Origin: an uncultured Bacteroidales bacterium
GTDB taxonomy: Bacteria; Bacteroidota; Bacteroidia; Bacteroidales; Bacteroidaceae
Direction: 5' to 3'
Length of the DNA stretch: 34,053 nt
Assembly: GCA_947303715.1 (NCBI GenBank)
Contig: CAMYYY010000033.1
Location: 1 to 34,053, forward strand
Part shown: piece by piece, positions 32,351 through 34,053 of the stretch
Layout: every line of letters begins with the position of its first letter
Numbering within the stretch: the first letter of the stretch is position 1
Notes under the pieces: generated by a model
Database searches by the model: none
Told to the model about the DNA's origin: nothing
The model's input: only the letters and a program-made list of their open reading frames with translations
Program-made: the position numbers and the translations under genes

Positions 32351-32656
32351 TCATCTCAGATAATCTTTCAGTCCGTTCACCCTGCGGCGGAAAGTCGCCA
32401 CGTCCGACTCGTCGCCCTCCAGCGTCCACAGGTTGCCCTTCCTCTTGTCGCACACGAACACACACTGGTAGTTCTCCTCGGCCAGCAGCCTCAGATAGCG
32501 GAACGTTTCCTTCGTGAACGCCCCCTCGGCAGCCTCGCGGTGATGGGCATTCCACTCGCGGCGCACATCCTCCACCACAAAACCGCCGTGCGGCAGCCGG
32601 TTCAGCACCATCTCGCCGAACCAGAGCAAATCGGGCAGTTTCGATGTGGGTTTCAT
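32351..32656 (-). CDS. Small putative DNA-binding protein, first gene of the accessory operon
   Basis: This predicted 101-residue protein has a possible helix-turn-helix region (GFVVEDVRREWNAHHREAAE, then FTKETFRYLRLLAEE) followed by a short beta hairpin (CVFVCDKRKGNLWTLEGDE). The layout recalls the N-terminal part of Bacteroidetes WYL-domain regulators, without the WYL domain; this is a pattern judgement, not a clear match. The start is the ATG at 32656, because a promoter candidate at 32711-32741 lies between it and the longer ATG at 32749. It could regulate the operon. Confidence 0.55.
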   Translation of the reverse strand: MKPTSKLPDLLWFGEMVLNRLPHGGFVVEDVRREWNAHHREAAEGAFTKETFRYLRLLAEENYQCVFVCDKRKGNLWTLEGDESDVATFRRRVNGLKDYLR

Positions 32657-32710
32657 ACGCTGTTTTTTATTTACAGGATAAAGATGCGCCGGAGGTTTAC
32701 TTTTCGCCTG

Positions 32711-32741
32711 CAAAGATGCAAGCCACTTGTGGGGCTCGCAA
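32711..32741 (-). promoter_or_regulatory. Promoter candidate for the VirE-N/DUF3987 operon
   Basis: On the minus strand, TTG (32741-32739), a 20-bp spacer and CATCTTTG (32718-32711) match the consensus except for the first base. It lies 55 bp before the chosen ATG at 32656. Confidence 0.5.
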
Positions 32742-32793
32742 CCACACATCTCAACTTTTTTTCATCTTTCTGCATTTTTCTGTCAAAAACCAC

Positions 32794-32801
32794 TATCTTT
32801 G
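32794..32801 (+). promoter_or_regulatory. -7 element of the four-helix-bundle gene
   Basis: TATCTTTG fits TAnnTTTG and lies 24 bases before the ATG at 32826. No clear TTG is seen at -33. Its position rules out the in-frame ATG at 32727. Confidence 0.5.
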
Positions 32802-32825
32802 CATCACGAAAAACGGATTATCGCC

Positions 32826-33482
32826 ATGACAGAGAATAACCCCCAGGTGCTGAAGCGTCAGAAGCCGTGGCGCGAGGCGTACTACTACCAGAAGACCGAG
32901 GTGCTCTACCAGATGACCTACGTCTTCTGCCAGCGCTTCCTGCCCGCCCACGGCGACCGCACCGTCGACCAGATGGTGCAGGCGGCCCGCAGCGGCAAGC
33001 AGAATATTGTAGAGGGTAGCGAAGACGGGAAGACCAGCTCCGAGATGGAGATAAAGCTCATCAACGTGGCACGCTCCAGCCTACAGGAACTGCGTGAGGA
33101 CTACCTCGACTACCTGAAAAGCCACGGCCTGCCCCTGTGGGAACCTCAGCACCCACGATATAGAGCCATGCGCCAGTTCTGCAGCAGCCACAACGACTAC
33201 CAAGACTACAAGACCTTTGCCGAGCGGCTGACCGACGAGGAACTGGCCAATATAGCGCTGACGCTCTGCCATCAGACCGACAAGCTGATGACCTCTTACC
33301 TGGAGAAGTTGGAGAAACGCTTCGTCACCGAAGGGGGTATCAAAGAGCGGATGCACGCGGCCCGCACCGGCTACCGCGAAACCGTCGACCACCGCCTAAA
33401 AGAACTGAAGGCAGAAAACCAAAAGCTGAAAGAAGAAAACCAACGCCTCCGCCAACTCCTAGAACATCCTAGGCTATCCTAA
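32826..33482 (+). CDS. Four-helix-bundle suffix-domain protein
   Basis: This 218-residue protein matches the Bacteroidetes four-helix-bundle family with a C-terminal suffix (TIGR04258-like, related to the IVS/S23 and Avd bundles). The bundle spans about residues 10-190 with EAYYYQKTEVLYQMTYVFCQ and VQAARSGKQNIVEGSEDG, the conserved N-x-x-E-G turn of the family. The end is a coiled coil (ELKAENQKLKEENQRLRQLL). The last residues and the TAA stop come from a 10-bp repeat tract. The family's role is not settled; some relatives bind nucleic acid or partner reverse transcriptases. No reverse transcriptase is seen here. Confidence 0.75.
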   Translation: MTENNPQVLKRQKPWREAYYYQKTEVLYQMTYVFCQRFLPAHGDRTVDQMVQAARSGKQNIVEGSEDGKTSSEMEIKLINVARSSLQELREDYLDYLKSHGLPLWEPQHPRYRAMRQFCSSHNDYQDYKTFAERLTDEELANIALTLCHQTDKLMTSYLEKLEKRFVTEGGIKERMHAARTGYRETVDHRLKELKAENQKLKEENQRLRQLLEHPRLS

Positions 33483-33520
33483 GCTTTCCTAGAATTTCCT
33501 ACCCCATCCTAGTCTCCCCT
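33457..33520 (+). repeat. Seven 10-bp TCCTAgaa-type repeats
   Basis: TCCT recurs at 33457, 33467, 33477, 33487, 33497 and 33507, with a variant (CCCT) at 33517, exactly 10 bp apart. The tract overlaps the end of the four-helix-bundle gene and contains its stop (33480-33482). It stops 12 bp before the next promoter. Confidence 0.8.
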
Positions 33521-33531
33521 AAAAAAATATT

Positions 33532-33561
33532 TTGCCATATCAGAAAAAAGTTGTAATTTTG
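33532..33561 (+). promoter_or_regulatory. Promoter of the DUF177 gene
   Basis: TTG at 33532-33534, a 19-bp spacer and TAATTTTG at 33554-33561 match the consensus. The ATG follows 21 bases later. Confidence 0.7.
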
Positions 33562-33582
33562 CAAACTCAATTAGAGTGTGAA

Positions 33583-34053
33583 ATGAAACCGAAAATCGAC
33601 ACCATTGTCCAGTTTAGTGGCTTAAAACCAGGTAAGTACACCTACGCCTATACCTTGGACAAAACCTTCTTCGAGGGGTTTAAAAATGAGGAATTGAGCG
33701 AAGGAAAGGTCGATTTTGAGGTCATATTAGAGCGCCGCGAGCGTATGCTGGTGTTTGATTTCCGCTTCAAAGGCGAAGTCTACACCATTTGCGACCGCTG
33801 CTTGGGCGAGATGGTGCTGCCGGTGAGAGGAGAAGAACAGCTCTGTGTGAAGTTCAGCGACACCGACACCAGCGAAGACGAAAACGTCACCTACCTGCCC
33901 GAAGGCGCTTACCAGATTGACCTGGCCCAATGGATGTATGAGTATGTGGCCGTACGCGTGCCAATACAGAAAGTCCACCCCGAAGGCCAGTGCAACCCCG
34001 AGATGCTGAAATACCTCAGCGAAGAAGAGTCGCCAGAAGCAGCCAGCACCGAG
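33583..34053 (+). CDS. DUF177 / YceD family protein, cut by the window edge
   Basis: At least 157 residues are present, with no stop before the window ends. The N terminus (PKIDTIVQFSGLKPGKYTYA) and the conserved ICDRCLGEMVLPVRGEE with its Cys-x-x-Cys are typical of DUF177/YceD. This family usually lies directly before rpmF (ribosomal protein L32), which would be expected just past the edge. YceD has been linked to ribosome or rRNA biology in other organisms; the exact role here is unknown. Confidence 0.85.
   Translation, partial: MKPKIDTIVQFSGLKPGKYTYAYTLDKTFFEGFKNEELSEGKVDFEVILERRERMLVFDFRFKGEVYTICDRCLGEMVLPVRGEEQLCVKFSDTDTSEDENVTYLPEGAYQIDLAQWMYEYVAVRVPIQKVHPEGQCNPEMLKYLSEEESPEAASTE

Overview
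The window looks like a chromosomal segment of a Bacteroidales bacterium, most likely Prevotella or a close relative. The genus is inferred; the order is better supported. Several genes are preceded by the Bacteroidetes sigma-A promoter form, a TTG near -33 and TAnnTTTG near -7 with a 19-20 bp spacer. Several products also belong to families found mainly in this phylum: a DUF4954 beta-helix protein, a DUF4369 lipoprotein, a VirE-N/DUF3987 protein and a four-helix-bundle suffix protein.

Layout. (1) 0.2-5.0 kb, plus strand: aldo/keto reductase, amidohydrolase, zinc alcohol dehydrogenase and a secreted GH29 alpha-L-fucosidase-like enzyme. Together they look like an oxidative route for L-fucose or L-galactose. 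(2) 5.2-10.4 kb, minus strand: nrdD and nrdG (anaerobic ribonucleotide reductase and its activase), then a second, lipoprotein GH29 enzyme translationally coupled to an endonuclease/exonuclease/phosphatase-fold protein. (3) 10.4-11.45 kb, no intact gene: the nrdD promoter and leader, six 22-bp tandem repeats, and a decayed secreted-protein gene that keeps its promoter. (4) 11.45-19.0 kb, plus strand, housekeeping: small membrane protein, ruvX, def, a TPR protein, the DUF4954/SIS pair, a DivIC/FtsB-like protein and a small membrane protein, closed by a strong terminator. (5) 19.1-23.8 kb: DUF4369 lipoprotein (plus), then on the minus strand a PlsC-type acyltransferase, a free-standing MetH reactivation domain, dihydroorotase and a DPM1-like glycosyltransferase. 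(6) 23.8-29.1 kb, minus strand: a complete polyamine-type ABC transporter (potA, potB, potC, potD) preceded by an outer-membrane beta-barrel gene. (7) 29.2-33.5 kb, accessory region: a four-gene minus-strand operon around a VirE-N/DUF3987 protein, then a divergent four-helix-bundle gene. (8) 33.5 kb to the edge: a DUF177/YceD gene cut by the window end.

The most unusual signal is the repeat content. Arrays of about 21 bp lie just upstream of three promoters, with the G-rich strand matching the downstream coding strand each time; two of these arrays are homologous and lie in opposite orientation 21 kb apart. Short tandem or palindromic repeats also sit in frame inside the alcohol dehydrogenase, dihydroorotase (twice) and DUF3987 genes, and related repeats supply the stop codons of at least four genes. 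All calls come from reading the sequence; no database search was run.
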